Assembly: GCF_007018905.1 (NCBI RefSeq)
Contig: NZ_CP041402.1
Span: forward strand, 4,700,001 to 4,764,000
DNA length: 64,000 nt
Source of the DNA: Tardiphaga sp. vice304
GTDB lineage: Bacteria > Pseudomonadota > Alphaproteobacteria > Rhizobiales > Xanthobacteraceae
Direction of reading: 5' to 3'
In this document: piece after piece, positions 47,515 to 59,141 of the stretch
Layout of the letters: the number at the start of each line of letters is the position of its first letter
Numbering within the stretch: position 1 is the stretch's first letter
Made by a program: the position numbers and the translations under genes
Notes under the pieces: model-generated
What the model was told of the DNA's origin: nothing
The model's database searches: none
Seen by the model: only the letters and a program-made list of their open reading frames with translations

Positions 47515-48726
47515 TTAGCTTTCGGGCGCGAAACGGCTCGCCAGCGCCCGGCCCTGCCATAATCCGCAACGCCGTGCGATCAGCGCCGCCACGATCAGCG
47601 TCGCGAAAAAGCCGGTCGGCGCGCCGACCGCGGGAAACGCGATCAGCAGTACCGCCGCAACGCCGAGCCCCGGCAGTTCATAGCGCGCAAACCCCTCGGC
47701 CAGTCCGACGCGGACGATGAATCCGGCTGCGATCGCCAGCACCATCACGTCGTACAGAAACAGATACGGCGTCACCAGCAGCGTGCCGGTGGCCAGCGCC
47801 GCGGCCTTCCATTCGTAACGCACGCGGCTGCGCCACAGCACCACCAGCAGCCCGGCAACCGCCGCGTTCATGATCCACTGGAACGTCCAACCGAGCGCCT
47901 CGCTGCCGCCGAAGTAGCGTACCAGGGCAAAAATGCTCTGCAACTTGCCCCAAGGCGCAAGGCCATCGGTGAGGAAGGCCTGCGAGAACATCGGCATCCA
48001 GTGGAAGAAGGCTTGCCAGCTCTCGGTGCCATAAGCGAGCCACGACACGCCGGCCAGCAGCACCGTGGTCACGCCGGCCGCGACGAACACCCGCCACTGC
48101 ATCGCGGCAATCAGCACCAGCGGAAACAGCAGGCCATATTGAGGCTTGTAGCTCAACAGCCCGAGGCAGATGCCGGCCCATACCGGCCGGCTCGGCAGCA
48201 GCAGCAACACGCCGCCAATCAGCGAGGCGGTGAGAAAGCCGTTCTGCCCGACCAGCGTATTGGTCAGCACCACCGGGAAGGCCGCCGCCAGCAGCCACCC
48301 GAACGGCCGCCCGACGATGGCGCGCATCACCACGAGATAAGGCAGGAAGCTGACCGCGGCCCAACCGGCAAACGCCAGCCGGTAGGGCAGCCGCGCCAGC
48401 TGTTCGGCAATCATCAGGAACGGCGGTGGATAGTGCCAGGCGAAGTTGCCGGGATAGTCTTGCCCGAGTACGCCGAGCTGGAGCTGCTTCTGGATCGCCC
48501 AGTCCCACGCTTGCGCCGGATGGCCGTCGAGCGCGAGCTTGCCGGCCGACCAGACGTTGATGAAGTCGGTCGGCAGGTTGAAGCGGCTGTCGTCGAAGAT
48601 CCAGCCGCGGCCATAGAACGCCGCGAAGAACGCCGCATGCAGCACCGCCAGCAGAAAGCAGACATTGACGAGCGGCTTGGGAAGCGCCGTGTCGTTAGGT
48701 ACCGGAGCCAGAACTTCTGCCGTCAT
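47515..48726 (-). CDS. Polytopic glycosyltransferase (GT87/DUF2029 type)
   Basis: A 403-residue protein with about ten transmembrane helices. The first loop has FDDSRFNLPTDFINVWSAGKLALDG, then PGNFAWHYPPPFLMIAEQL (an acidic loop region typical of GT-C polyprenyl-mannosyltransferases), and GLLSYKPQYGLLFPLVL. Known GT87 members use decaprenyl-phospho-mannose; for this protein, acceptor and donor are unknown. ATG 48726 removes 11 residues from the longest open frame. Confidence 0.78.
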   Translation of the reverse strand: MTAEVLAPVPNDTALPKPLVNVCFLLAVLHAAFFAAFYGRGWIFDDSRFNLPTDFINVWSAGKLALDGHPAQAWDWAIQKQLQLGVLGQDYPGNFAWHYPPPFLMIAEQLARLPYRLAFAGWAAVSFLPYLVVMRAIVGRPFGWLLAAAFPVVLTNTLVGQNGFLTASLIGGVLLLLPSRPVWAGICLGLLSYKPQYGLLFPLVLIAAMQWRVFVAAGVTTVLLAGVSWLAYGTESWQAFFHWMPMFSQAFLTDGLAPWGKLQSIFALVRYFGGSEALGWTFQWIMNAAVAGLLVVLWRSRVRYEWKAAALATGTLLVTPYLFLYDVMVLAIAAGFIVRVGLAEGFARYELPGLGVAAVLLIAFPAVGAPTGFFATLIVAALIARRCGLWQGRALASRFAPES

Positions 48727-48955
48727 CGGCCATTCCCCATACGCTTGCGCGCCGAGCATGCCATTACCGGCGTTGAGGAAGATTTAAATGCCAGGCCAGA
48801 TAGCCGAAATGGGTGAAGCGGGTCTGGGCGAGGGCTTCATCGACGGCGAGGTCTGTGGCGTCATGCTTGGCTGAACGGCGCATCCTCGCTACGTTGCAGG
48901 CAGCGCGCGGCATAGGCCCGCATTTCCCGCAGACGTACAAAGGTTTTGCGTCATT

Positions 48956-50326
48956 ATGACAGTTCCGTTCGCCGACATCGCGTGGCCCGATAAGTCACGC
49001 TATTGGCTTACTTCTGCACGCGTGCCTGCGTGTCTTTTAGCCGATCGAAGCCTGCCTGGATTTTACGATACCGAAGGCGTCGCGCGCGCCGATCTCCTGA
49101 TCGAAGACGGCAAGATCGCGCGCATCGTTGCGGCCGGTGTGGCGGATACGGATGGCGCCCGCGTCGATCTCGGCGGTCGGCAGGTGTGGCCGACCCTGAT
49201 CGACATGCATACGCATCTCGACAAGGGCCATTCGGTCGAACGCAGCCCCAACATCGACGGCACCTTCAACAATGCGCGGCTCGGCGCCACCGCCGACCGG
49301 CCGAACTGGACGGTGGCGGATTTGCGCCGCCGCATCGACTTCGGGCTGCGCTGCGCAGAAGCGCATGGCGTGTCCGCGATCCGGACCCATCTCGACACCT
49401 ATCCCGACAGCGCCGAGCGAAGCTGGACGGTGCTGCGCGAGATGCGGAGCGAGTGGGCCGGCCGGGTCGACCTGCAGATGGTGTCGCTGTGCCCGCTGGA
49501 AACGCTGATGGACGGCTTCGGCGACCGGATTGCGGCGATTGTCAGCGAATCCGGCGGGCTGATCGGCGGCGTCACGCGACCGGCGGTTGGCAGCCATGGC
49601 GCACCGGGCGCCGACATCGAGGCGCAGCTCGACCGGCTGTTCGCGCTGGCCATCCGGCACGACCTCGACATCGACCTGCACGTCGACGAGACCGGCGACC
49701 GGACGGCAGCCTCGCTGCCTCATATCGCCCGCGCGGCGCTGCGACACGGTTACAAGGGCCGCGTGGTGTGCGGGCATTGCTGCAGCCTCGCCTTGCAGGA
49801 CGACAGCGAGATCGACCGCACGCTCGACCTGCTGGCGGCGGCGGAGATTGCGATCGTCACGCTGCCGACGGTGAACATGTATCTGCAGGGCCGCCAGCCC
49901 GGGCGCACGCCGCGCTGGCGCGGCGTCACCGTGGTGCACGAGATGCTGGCGCGCGGCATCCGCGTCGCCGCCGCCGGCGACAATTGCCGCGACAGTTTCT
50001 ACGCCTATGGCGACCATGACATGGTCGATACGTTTCGGCAGGCGGTGCGTATCCTGCATGTCGATCATCCGCTGGCGCAGGCGCCCTCGCTGGTCGGCGC
50101 GATGCCCTCGGCCATCACCGGATTCGGCAACCACGGGCAGATCGCAGAAGGCGCCGCGGCACGGCTGATCGTGTTCAACGCGCGGACCATCAACGAGATC
50201 GTCAGCCGCCCGCAGGCCGACCGCGTGGTGCCCGCCCACGGGCGGCGGCTGACGGCGGCGGCGCCGGATTATTCCGAGCTATGGCCTTACGACGAGACCG
50301 CGCGAAGCACGATTCCGCGCGGCTGA
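48956..50326 (+). CDS. Cytosine deaminase-like amidohydrolase
   Basis: A 456-residue metal-dependent hydrolase. The metal site begins with DMHTHLDKGH (about 83-92), then HVDETGD, GHCCSLAL and AGDNCRDSFYAYGDHDM with the conserved Asp. This pattern is close to CodA-type cytosine deaminases, which also include deaminases of other rings; the substrate is not certain. It is divergent from the polytopic glycosyltransferase gene (228-bp gap) and has its own terminator at 50394-50421. Confidence 0.85.
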   Translation: MTVPFADIAWPDKSRYWLTSARVPACLLADRSLPGFYDTEGVARADLLIEDGKIARIVAAGVADTDGARVDLGGRQVWPTLIDMHTHLDKGHSVERSPNIDGTFNNARLGATADRPNWTVADLRRRIDFGLRCAEAHGVSAIRTHLDTYPDSAERSWTVLREMRSEWAGRVDLQMVSLCPLETLMDGFGDRIAAIVSESGGLIGGVTRPAVGSHGAPGADIEAQLDRLFALAIRHDLDIDLHVDETGDRTAASLPHIARAALRHGYKGRVVCGHCCSLALQDDSEIDRTLDLLAAAEIAIVTLPTVNMYLQGRQPGRTPRWRGVTVVHEMLARGIRVAAAGDNCRDSFYAYGDHDMVDTFRQAVRILHVDHPLAQAPSLVGAMPSAITGFGNHGQIAEGAAARLIVFNARTINEIVSRPQADRVVPAHGRRLTAAAPDYSELWPYDETARSTIPRG

Positions 50327-50393
50327 ACAGGACGTCGGGCGCGCTTCTCGTCTTCTGCCAGCGCGCGCCACGTACCCGGCGGGCCATGCCCAC

Positions 50394-50421
50394 AAAAAAC
50401 GCGGCCTTGCGGCCGCGTTTT
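50394..50421. terminator. Bidirectional terminator between the amidohydrolase gene and ftsH
   Basis: Stem AAAACGCGGCC / GGCCGCGTTTT with a TTGC loop; A tract before and T tract after, so it works on either strand. Confidence 0.9.
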
Positions 50422-50442
50422 GCAATCGTCGATGCGTCGAAC

Positions 50443-52359
<1,917 letters not shown>

Positions 52360-52577
52360 CGATCTTCCTTCGTCGCCGCGCGGATCGCGGCCGTATTCCC
52401 TTGGGTCGCCTCAAGGGAATTACCCTGGGTCGGTTGGATACAATCTAGGTGCGACAGAGCGCGCTGCCAAGGGAACCAGACTGGACTATTTAACGCATGT
52501 AGCCCGGCATCCGGTTTAAATCATGGCGGTCACGCCGCCGTGGTTAAGCCATTGGCCGGCCGGGCCGTTGCTTTGGA

Positions 52578-53603
52578 TCAATCCCGGCGCCGGCGCCGCG
52601 GCGCGGGATCGATTCGCAGCCGGTCGTGGGAGAGCGTAATCAACGCACCAGCCAGCGTTTGCTTCAACCGGATACCTTTGTTTGCCGCCAGCATGGCCCG
52701 ATCGATCGCGGCCAGCAGCGCCTCGGCCTGCCCGAGGCCGGCCGGGCCCTCATGTCCGACCCGGCCGATCATCCGCAGCAGCAGGCGAAGACGGACTTCC
52801 TCGGTCAGACCAGCGAAGCCGCAGGCGTCGATGCCGGGCCGGGCGGCACCGCTTCTCAGCGCCAGGAATTGTTCGGCGCCGTCGACCAGCCCTTCCAGCG
52901 CGACATTGGCGCGGGCCAGCCGCGTCGCCAGCCGCGCCAGATTGCGCGAATCAAAACCCTCGGCGGCGAGCTTCGGCATCAGCGCGCGCCAGCGCGGCCG
53001 GGTGAAGTGCGGATCCTGGTTGGTCGGGTCCTCGGCAAATCCGACCTTCGCCTTCGCCAGCGTCGCGATCAGCCGGGCCTTGGGCACGCCCAGAAACGGG
53101 CGCGCCAGCACCACGCCGTCGAGCCGCGTTTGCCGCGCCATCGCCGCAAGTCCGGCCAGTCCGCTGCCGCGCGCCATCCGCATCAGCAGGGTTTCGGCCT
53201 GGTCGTCGCGGGTGTGCGCGGTCAGGATATGCGTTGCCTTGTGCCGTTTGGCGGCCCTGGCCAGCAATCGGTAGCGGGCCTCGCGGGCCGCGGCGGGCAG
53301 TCCGGCCGACGGCTTGGCGCCGGTCCAGCGCAAGGTGCGATGCGGGATATCGAGCGACGCCGCCAGTCTCCTGACGTCGCGGGCCTCACGCGCCGCTTCA
53401 GGCCGCAGACCATGGTCGAGCGTGACCGCCAGCAGCGCCGGCCCGCGTTTCAACGCGCGTCGCCAGCGCGCAGCCAGCCACAGCAGCGCGACCGAATCCG
53501 GTCCGCCGGACACGGCCAGGATCAGTGCCGGAGCGGATTGCCAGTCGGCGAATAGCTGCTTCGCTTCGCGGGCCGGGATGGGCGATGAGTCGTCGTCTCG
53601 CAT
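52578..53603 (-). CDS. tilS: tRNA(Ile)-lysidine synthase
   Basis: Converts C34 of tRNA-Ile(CAU) to lysidine. The PP-loop SGGPDS is at 32-37, followed by LLAVTLDHGLRPEA, LTAHTRDDQAETLLMR and GLAAMARQTRLDGV, all TilS features. I place the start at ATG 53603 (MRDDDSSPIPAREAK), 341 residues. The longest open frame reaches 53801, but its first 66 codons are read through a family B repeat and are not TilS-like. The order pal-cpoB-tilS-ftsH is standard for the group. Confidence 0.93.
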   Translation of the reverse strand: MRDDDSSPIPAREAKQLFADWQSAPALILAVSGGPDSVALLWLAARWRRALKRGPALLAVTLDHGLRPEAAREARDVRRLAASLDIPHRTLRWTGAKPSAGLPAAAREARYRLLARAAKRHKATHILTAHTRDDQAETLLMRMARGSGLAGLAAMARQTRLDGVVLARPFLGVPKARLIATLAKAKVGFAEDPTNQDPHFTRPRWRALMPKLAAEGFDSRNLARLATRLARANVALEGLVDGAEQFLALRSGAARPGIDACGFAGLTEEVRLRLLLRMIGRVGHEGPAGLGQAEALLAAIDRAMLAANKGIRLKQTLAGALITLSHDRLRIDPAPRRRRRD

Positions 53604-53621
53604 CGGAAGGCCATGTTGTGT

Positions 53622-53760
53622 CACCTCTCCCCGTTGGGGGGAGGTCGGATTGCATAGCAATCCGGGTGAGGGGGCTAAGCGCCACCGATAGGCCGGTGCC
53701 CCCTCACCCCAGCCCTCTCCCCCCGCGCGAAGCGAAGCTTCGCTAGAGGGGAGAGGGAGC
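53622..53760. repeat. Intergenic repeat, family B
   Basis: The segment from CACCTCTCCCCGTTGGGGGGAGG to GAGGGGAGAGGGAGC, upstream of tilS and after the cpoB stop. It contains the hairpin CGGATTGC-ATA-GCAATCCG and a GCGCGAAGCGAAGCTTCGC stretch. Confidence 0.85.
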
Positions 53761-53804
53761 GCACCGCCAGTGCGTCGCGGCAGCTCAAATGCAAGAATCA
53801 AACC

Positions 53805-54824
53805 CTAGCACTTAACGCGCTTCTGCTCGCGGTCTACCGCGGTCTTCACGCTGCCTGAGGCGCGCGGATATTTCCGCAGCACTTCGCCGAAGGCGGCGCA
53901 GGCCGCCTCTTTTTCCTTCAGCGCCGCCAGCGACTGCCCGAGCCGCAGCAGCGCGTCCGGCGCCTTGGCCGACGTATCGAACTTGGTGGTGACCCCCAAA
54001 AAAGCCTCGGCGGCGTCGCGATACTTCTGGCGCTGGAAGAAGCTTTCGCCGAGCCAATATTGCGAATCCGCGAGCTGCGGGTCGGTCGGATATTTCTGCG
54101 CGAAGTTGCGCATGGTCTCTTCGGCCAGCGCGTAATCACGACGCTGCATGTAGCCGATGCCGAGATCGAATTCGTCCTTGGGCGTGCTGCCGGGCGGCAG
54201 CGTCGTGAGGCCCGCGCCGGCTGCGGCCGGCGCGGCATTGTCGAGCGGCAGAGGCTCCCCTGCCCCGCGGGCGTTGGGCATCGCCGCCGGCGCGGTGGAC
54301 GGTATCGGCTGCCCGCCGCCGCCCAACGCGCGCGGCACGCCCGGCGCATTCGGATTGGCATTGGGATCGAAGGCATCGTTGCGCCGTCCGCCGCGCTGCG
54401 GCGGCGCGGGGTCTTGCACGACCGGCGCGGCGGCAGCGACCGGCGGCTGCGGATCATAGACCTGCGGCTGCAGCGGCTGCTGGCGCGCCGGCGCGGCCTG
54501 CACAGGCGCGGCCTGCACGGGGGCTGCGGCGACGTTGGGACGCGCGCCCGCCGGCGGCGCGCCGGCCTGCAACTGGCGCAACTGCTCCTCGAGCTGGCGG
54601 TTGCGGAACTGGAGCTCTTCGTTCTGCCCGGTGAGTTTCCGCAGCTGGCTCTGCAGCCGCTCGATCTGCATCCCCTGATCGGCATCGTCGTCGCCCGACT
54701 GCTGGCTGTAGTCCGGCTGACGCGGCGCCGGTTGACCGAACAACTGCGCGGACACAGGCGAAGCGGTCACGAGTACAAGGGAGAAGAACGCAGCGCCGGC
54801 GAACCAATGAGATCTGGATGACAT
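53805..54824 (-). CDS. cpoB: Tol-Pal system protein CpoB (YbgF)
   Basis: Periplasmic coordinator of cell-wall synthesis and outer-membrane constriction. It has 339 residues: a signal peptide (MSSRSHWFAGAAFFSLVLVT...SA), a coiled coil (MQIERLQSQLRKLTGQNEEL and following, about 50-85), a long Pro/Ala/Gln-rich linker, and C-terminal TPR repeats (EFDLGIGYMQRRDYALAEETM, YWLGESFFQRQKYRDAAEAF, ALLRLGQSLAALKEKEAAC). ATG 54824 (second in frame) begins the signal peptide. The linker is longer than in E. coli. Confidence 0.93.
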   Translation of the reverse strand: MSSRSHWFAGAAFFSLVLVTASPVSAQLFGQPAPRQPDYSQQSGDDDADQGMQIERLQSQLRKLTGQNEELQFRNRQLEEQLRQLQAGAPPAGARPNVAAAPVQAAPVQAAPARQQPLQPQVYDPQPPVAAAAPVVQDPAPPQRGGRRNDAFDPNANPNAPGVPRALGGGGQPIPSTAPAAMPNARGAGEPLPLDNAAPAAAGAGLTTLPPGSTPKDEFDLGIGYMQRRDYALAEETMRNFAQKYPTDPQLADSQYWLGESFFQRQKYRDAAEAFLGVTTKFDTSAKAPDALLRLGQSLAALKEKEAACAAFGEVLRKYPRASGSVKTAVDREQKRVKC

Positions 54825-54931
54825 GTGTGCCTGAGAATGATTGGTTTCACGCCCCATCGGCGCGCATCACGATGAGAATTTCACTACGCCGAAAATGTGT
54901 CTTCCGACAGCGGCAAAGCCGCCGCATCAAA

Positions 54932-54965
54932 CAAAAACGGCGCCTGCCGCATGGCAGACGCCGTT
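54932..54965 (-). terminator. Terminator of pal
   Basis: Stem AACGGCGTCTGCC / GGCAGGCGCCGTT (minus strand, one G:T-type mismatch) with a 4-base loop, then TTTTTG; 22 bp past the pal stop. Confidence 0.88.
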
Positions 54966-54986
54966 CGCTGTTATCGAGGCTCTGGC

Positions 54987-55487
54987 TCAGGCGCCGGCGT
55001 TCAGCACGGTAACGGCGCGGCGGTTCTGCGACCAGCACGAGATGTCGTTGCAGACCGCGACCGGGCGTTCCTTGCCGTAGGAGATGGTCCGCATCCGGCT
55101 GGCATCGATGCCGCGCGAGGCCAGGAAGGTCCGGACCGACTGGGCACGGCGGGCGCCGAGCGCGATGTTGTACTCGCGGGTGCCGCGTTCATCCGCATGG
55201 CCCTCGATCGTGAAGGCGTAGCGGTTATACTGCTGCAGCCACTGCGCCTGCTTCTCCAGCGTGGCGATCGCCTGCGGCGACAGCTCGGTCTGATCGCTCT
55301 CGAAGAACACGCGGTCGCCGACATTGACCACGAAGTCCTGCTGGCTGCCCGGCGACGCTGCATTGGCCATGCCGCCGGCGCCATCGCCGCCCAGCGGATT
55401 CTTGTTGGCGCAAGCGCCCATCGAAAGCGCCACGGCAAGTACCGCAGCCAGTTTTAATCCCTGGAGGATTCGCATCTGAGGTTTCAT
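54987..55487 (-). CDS. pal: Peptidoglycan-associated lipoprotein Pal
   Basis: Outer-membrane lipoprotein that binds peptidoglycan and TolB. It has 166 residues: a lipoprotein signal with LSMGAC lipobox (Cys about 26), and an OmpA-like domain with FFESDQTELSPQA and IEGHADERGTREYNIALGARRAQ, where the Asp and Arg that hold peptidoglycan are present. A second Met (55475) could be the start. Confidence 0.96.
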   Translation of the reverse strand: MKPQMRILQGLKLAAVLAVALSMGACANKNPLGGDGAGGMANAASPGSQQDFVVNVGDRVFFESDQTELSPQAIATLEKQAQWLQQYNRYAFTIEGHADERGTREYNIALGARRAQSVRTFLASRGIDASRMRTISYGKERPVAVCNDISCWSQNRRAVTVLNAGA

Positions 55488-55719
55488 TTCGGAGCCTCCA
55501 CGCTCGCGCTTTGTCCAACTGTGTTTGGTCTACAGGGCGTTGGTTAAGCGAACGTTCCGTCAACCTTGATGGAGTGTTGCCAAAACCCATCAAAAGCCAC
55601 ACGTCCCCGAAAAGCCACCTGATGGTTAATGGGGTGTAAATGTGGCGCGATGGTGAACGATGCCCAGCCGGCGCGGCGCCCCGGGTGCCCGCAGGGCGGC
55701 TGACCGCAGGCGGGCGACC

Positions 55720-56460
55720 TCAGCCGGTCCGAACGGAACACGCCGCAGCCGGATCGACCGGGAACTCGGGGCCGCCGAGCGCCGGCGAGGCATGCAGGCC
55801 GTTGCGTTCGAACAGCATCCGCCGCTCGAAGAAGCTGGAGCGGAAGTACGGATAGCGCGCAAACACCTTCTCGCGCAGCGCCGGAAAGTTGACCGCCATC
55901 AGACCCAGCGGCTTGGTCAGCGTCGGATAGGGACGCGGCGGGCACAGCGGCTCGTGCAAAAAGACCCGGCGATAGAACGCCTGGTGCTCGGCGCGCGCGG
56001 TGGCGGTACCAAGGTCGGCATTGAAGTACGAACAAGCAACGTAAGCCAGCCGCAGCGTCATGTAGGGCAGATGCGGCAGCTTCAGCGTCGGCTCGGCCAC
56101 GAAGCGGTTCGGATCGACGATGGTCTTGCCGAGCGCCAGTTCCGGCTTCAGAATGTCCGCAAAGGCCTCGACGGCCGGCGAGTCCGGATAGTCCGGGGTC
56201 GCGACGCTGATCCGCAACGAGCTGGCCAGCTGGCCATCGACGAACACGCCGAAGGTCCAGGAATTCGGCGCTCCATCGAAGCGATCCGCCAGTCGGCGGT
56301 CGTCCCGCGGTTCGATGGCGCCCTCATGAAGATAGGCACGGTAGCGCAACCGATAGATCGCTTCCTTTTCGGCTTCGGTCTCCGCGAGGCGATAATCCAC
56401 TCTGTCTAGTAGGTCGCTGCCATGTCCGATGAACTTACCAACCGCCTCGACCGCAGCCAT
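55720..56460 (-). CDS. FeeM-like N-acyl amino acid synthase / autoinducer-synthase-fold acyltransferase
   Basis: A 246-residue protein related to N-acyl amino acid synthases of the FeeM type, with the GNAT-like fold shared with LuxI-type AHL synthases. Indicators are RLRYRAYLHEGAI (about 46-58), DDRRLADRFDGAPNSWTFGVFVDG, ASSLRISVA and DPNRFVAEP. Predicted product is an N-acyl amino acid or lactone from acyl-ACP; unproven. ATG 56460 (MAAVEAVGKF) was chosen from the downstream M. It sits between pal and the GGDEF/EAL gene, splitting tol-pal. Confidence 0.75.
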   Translation of the reverse strand: MAAVEAVGKFIGHGSDLLDRVDYRLAETEAEKEAIYRLRYRAYLHEGAIEPRDDRRLADRFDGAPNSWTFGVFVDGQLASSLRISVATPDYPDSPAVEAFADILKPELALGKTIVDPNRFVAEPTLKLPHLPYMTLRLAYVACSYFNADLGTATARAEHQAFYRRVFLHEPLCPPRPYPTLTKPLGLMAVNFPALREKVFARYPYFRSSFFERRMLFERNGLHASPALGGPEFPVDPAAACSVRTG

Positions 56461-56609
56461 TTTACGCCTTTCTAACGCGTATCCCAACACCTATGAAGGT
56501 TAATAACTTCCCAACATAAGTCAAAGAACTGTATCGAACAGGGTTAAGGATCCAATGACATCGCGCCTGACGACGTGAAAATATTTGGAAACAGATTGCT
56601 GCTCCGCCC

Positions 56610-58949
56610 TTATGCGATCGAGTGCAACGGCAGAATTTTCTGTCGTTCGTCGTCCTGCTGCCGGCCATGCGAGGCATTCAGCAACTGGCGGACGCGCGAG
56701 GCCGGCACCGGGCGGCTGAACAGATAGCCCTGCGCTTCGGTCACCGTGCCGTCGGCACTTATCAGCTCGAGCTGCTCGTTGGTCTCGATCCCTTCGACCA
56801 CCACCGACATGCCGAGATCAGCACTCAGCCGCGCCACGCCGCGCAACAGCGTCAGCGGCCGATCGGTATCGATACCTTCGAGGAAGGAGCGGTCGATCTT
56901 CACTTTCTGCAACGGAAAATTATGTAGATAGCTCAGGCTCGAATAGCCGGTTCCGAAATCGTCGAGCGAAATCCGGCATCCAGCGGCGTGCAATTGCGAC
57001 AGCGCGTCATGTGTCCATTGGGTGTTCTTCAGCAGCGACGATTCCGTGATCTCGATCTCCAGCCGGTTCGCCGGCAGACCGGATACTTCGAGCGCGTAGC
57101 GCACCTCGCCCAGGACGTCGCGCTGGTGAAACTGCTGCGACGAGAAGTTCACCGCGACGCTGACCGCATCCGGCCACTTCATGCACTCCATGCAGGCCTT
57201 GCGCAGGATCCATCGGCCGAGGTCGACGATCAGCCCCATGTCTTCCGCGATCGGAATGATGTCGACCGGAGACACCGTTCCGCGAACCGGATGATTCCAG
57301 CGTAGCAAGGCTTCGCAGGTCGATATCCGGCCGGATTTGAGATGGACCAGCGGCTGATAGTAAAGCTCGAATTCCTCGTTGGCGAGCGCTTTGCGCAGGT
57401 CGAGTTCGAGCACGCGGCGCGCTTCCACCGTTTGCGCCATCTCTTCTCGGAAGAAACAGAACGTGCCGCGGCCGGACGCCTTGGCACGATACAGCGCCAT
57501 GTCGGCATTCTTCAACAGGCTGTCGGCGCTCACCTCGGGCTGGGTCATGGCGATGCCGACGCTGGCGCCGATTTCCACCTGATGATTGTCGACCTCGTAG
57601 CGCTCGCTGAGACGTTCGACGATGCGCTGCGCCAGATCCGCGGCGTCATGGCTGGTCGTGATGCCGCGCTGGAAGACCACAAATTCGTCGCCGCCGAACC
57701 GTGCCACGAAGTCCTCGTGCCGCAGCATCTCGCGGATCCGGTCGGCCACCATGCACAACAGCTGGTCGCCGCAGGGATGACCGAGCGTATCGTTGACCTG
57801 CTTGAACTGGTCGAGATCCACGAACAGCAACGCCGACAGCGAAGCGGCATCGGCCCCCTTCAGCAGGCGACCGATCTCGTCGCGGAAGCTGATCCGGTTG
57901 GGCAGGCCGGTCAGTTCGTCGAACCGCGCCATGTGGCTGATGCGGGCTTCGGAGTTGCGCCGCTCGGTAATATCCTCGACGAGCACGACGGTGCCGCCGC
58001 CGGTCATGGGTTGAAACTTCCAGGATAGCGCGCGTTCCTGCGTGAAGGCATGGTCGATGGTGACGATCTCGGCCGCCTTCGAGTTTTCGATCTCGGCCAC
58101 GATCGTCATGCCGCTTGCGGCGGAAACCGTGCCGGCATCGACGAAGGCCGCGATCATTTCACGGACCTTTGCGCCCGGCTGCACGGGCTCGCCTATGCCG
58201 TTCATCATCTGATTGAAGCGGTCATTGATGACGGCCAGACGGCCATCGGCACCGACCATGCACAACCCGTTCGGCATGTTGTTGAGCGCGGTGTCGAATT
58301 GCCTGGCCAGCGCCGCAGCCCGTTCGGTTTCGGTCAGCGCCTTGACGAACATCAGATGCAGATTGAGATTGATCAGCCGCAGGCCGATAAAGAACAGGAT
58401 CAGCAGGCCGGCCAGACCGACATAATAAGGATCGCCGCGCAGCGCCAAAGCCAGCGACATCGGCGCGGTCGCATTAATGATATGCGCCTGGATGATCAGC
58501 GGACGGCCGTAGTTGCGACCGACGCTGCCGCCGATGTAACCGATCGTGACGGCAGTGCACAGCATGTGCGCTACCGGGTCGTCGCTGCCGAGCAGCACGA
58601 CAAAACACCACAGGCCTAGCGAGGCCGCATAGAGGTCAGCGCCGATCTTGTAGCGCGGCTCCCACCAGGCGGCACGTTCCGGCGTCAGCGGACCATCACT
58701 GCGCCGTTCGCGCTCGTAGTGGTGCATCTGAAACGCGCGCGCCACGCCGATCACGATGATCAGGCCGGCGCACATCCATAGCCAGTGGTTGCCGGTTTTC
58801 CATACTGTCATGATGGCGGCGGCAGCAGCGCACAGCGTGCCGGCAAAAATCGGCGCTGAATTCTGGAACAGCGAGTTGACCAAGGCTGCATAGATGCTGG
58901 GAGGCAGCATCTTGTCGTCTTGAGCTGTTTCAGGCTTGACCACTTGCAT
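56610..58949 (-). CDS. Membrane GGDEF/EAL dual-domain c-di-GMP enzyme
   Basis: A 779-residue signalling protein. About six N-terminal membrane helices (roughly 40-190) are followed by a PAS-like domain (NMPNGLCMVGADGRLAVIND), a GGDEF domain with intact FARFGGDEFVV-type site (RFGGDEFV), and an EAL domain with EALLRW and DDFGTGYSSLSYL. Both catalytic signatures look intact, so it could make and degrade c-di-GMP. ATG 58949 chosen; TTG 58976 adds nine residues. Its position inside the tol-pal cluster is unusual. Confidence 0.9.
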   Translation of the reverse strand: MQVVKPETAQDDKMLPPSIYAALVNSLFQNSAPIFAGTLCAAAAAIMTVWKTGNHWLWMCAGLIIVIGVARAFQMHHYERERRSDGPLTPERAAWWEPRYKIGADLYAASLGLWCFVVLLGSDDPVAHMLCTAVTIGYIGGSVGRNYGRPLIIQAHIINATAPMSLALALRGDPYYVGLAGLLILFFIGLRLINLNLHLMFVKALTETERAAALARQFDTALNNMPNGLCMVGADGRLAVINDRFNQMMNGIGEPVQPGAKVREMIAAFVDAGTVSAASGMTIVAEIENSKAAEIVTIDHAFTQERALSWKFQPMTGGGTVVLVEDITERRNSEARISHMARFDELTGLPNRISFRDEIGRLLKGADAASLSALLFVDLDQFKQVNDTLGHPCGDQLLCMVADRIREMLRHEDFVARFGGDEFVVFQRGITTSHDAADLAQRIVERLSERYEVDNHQVEIGASVGIAMTQPEVSADSLLKNADMALYRAKASGRGTFCFFREEMAQTVEARRVLELDLRKALANEEFELYYQPLVHLKSGRISTCEALLRWNHPVRGTVSPVDIIPIAEDMGLIVDLGRWILRKACMECMKWPDAVSVAVNFSSQQFHQRDVLGEVRYALEVSGLPANRLEIEITESSLLKNTQWTHDALSQLHAAGCRISLDDFGTGYSSLSYLHNFPLQKVKIDRSFLEGIDTDRPLTLLRGVARLSADLGMSVVVEGIETNEQLELISADGTVTEAQGYLFSRPVPASRVRQLLNASHGRQQDDERQKILPLHSIA

Positions 58950-59076
58950 CAGCACGCGCCGTCCATTTGATTTCAACGCGTAACGATAAATTCCGGAGGT
59001 ATTACCTTTCTAAGGGAAGATCCTTACCAAGACGTTGCAAGTTCCCCAGAAAGCCGGAAATGGCTATGATTTCAGC

Positions 59077-59101
59077 AGGCTAGGCAAAGTCTGCCTAGCC
59101 T
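59077..59101. terminator. Inverted repeat downstream of tolB
   Basis: 10-bp arms AGGCTAGGCA / TGCCTAGCCT with a 5-base loop (AAGTC), 40 bp past the tolB stop. No T tract, so factor-dependent termination or attenuation is possible. Confidence 0.5.
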
Positions 59102-59141
59102 CAAGGCGCGCGCGCCGCCACGGCTTCGCGAATCTTGGCCA

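Noticed and set aside
52578..53801. TilS with a 66-residue N-terminal extension
   Set aside because: The extension is a translated family B palindromic repeat; homologous content starts at ATG 53603.
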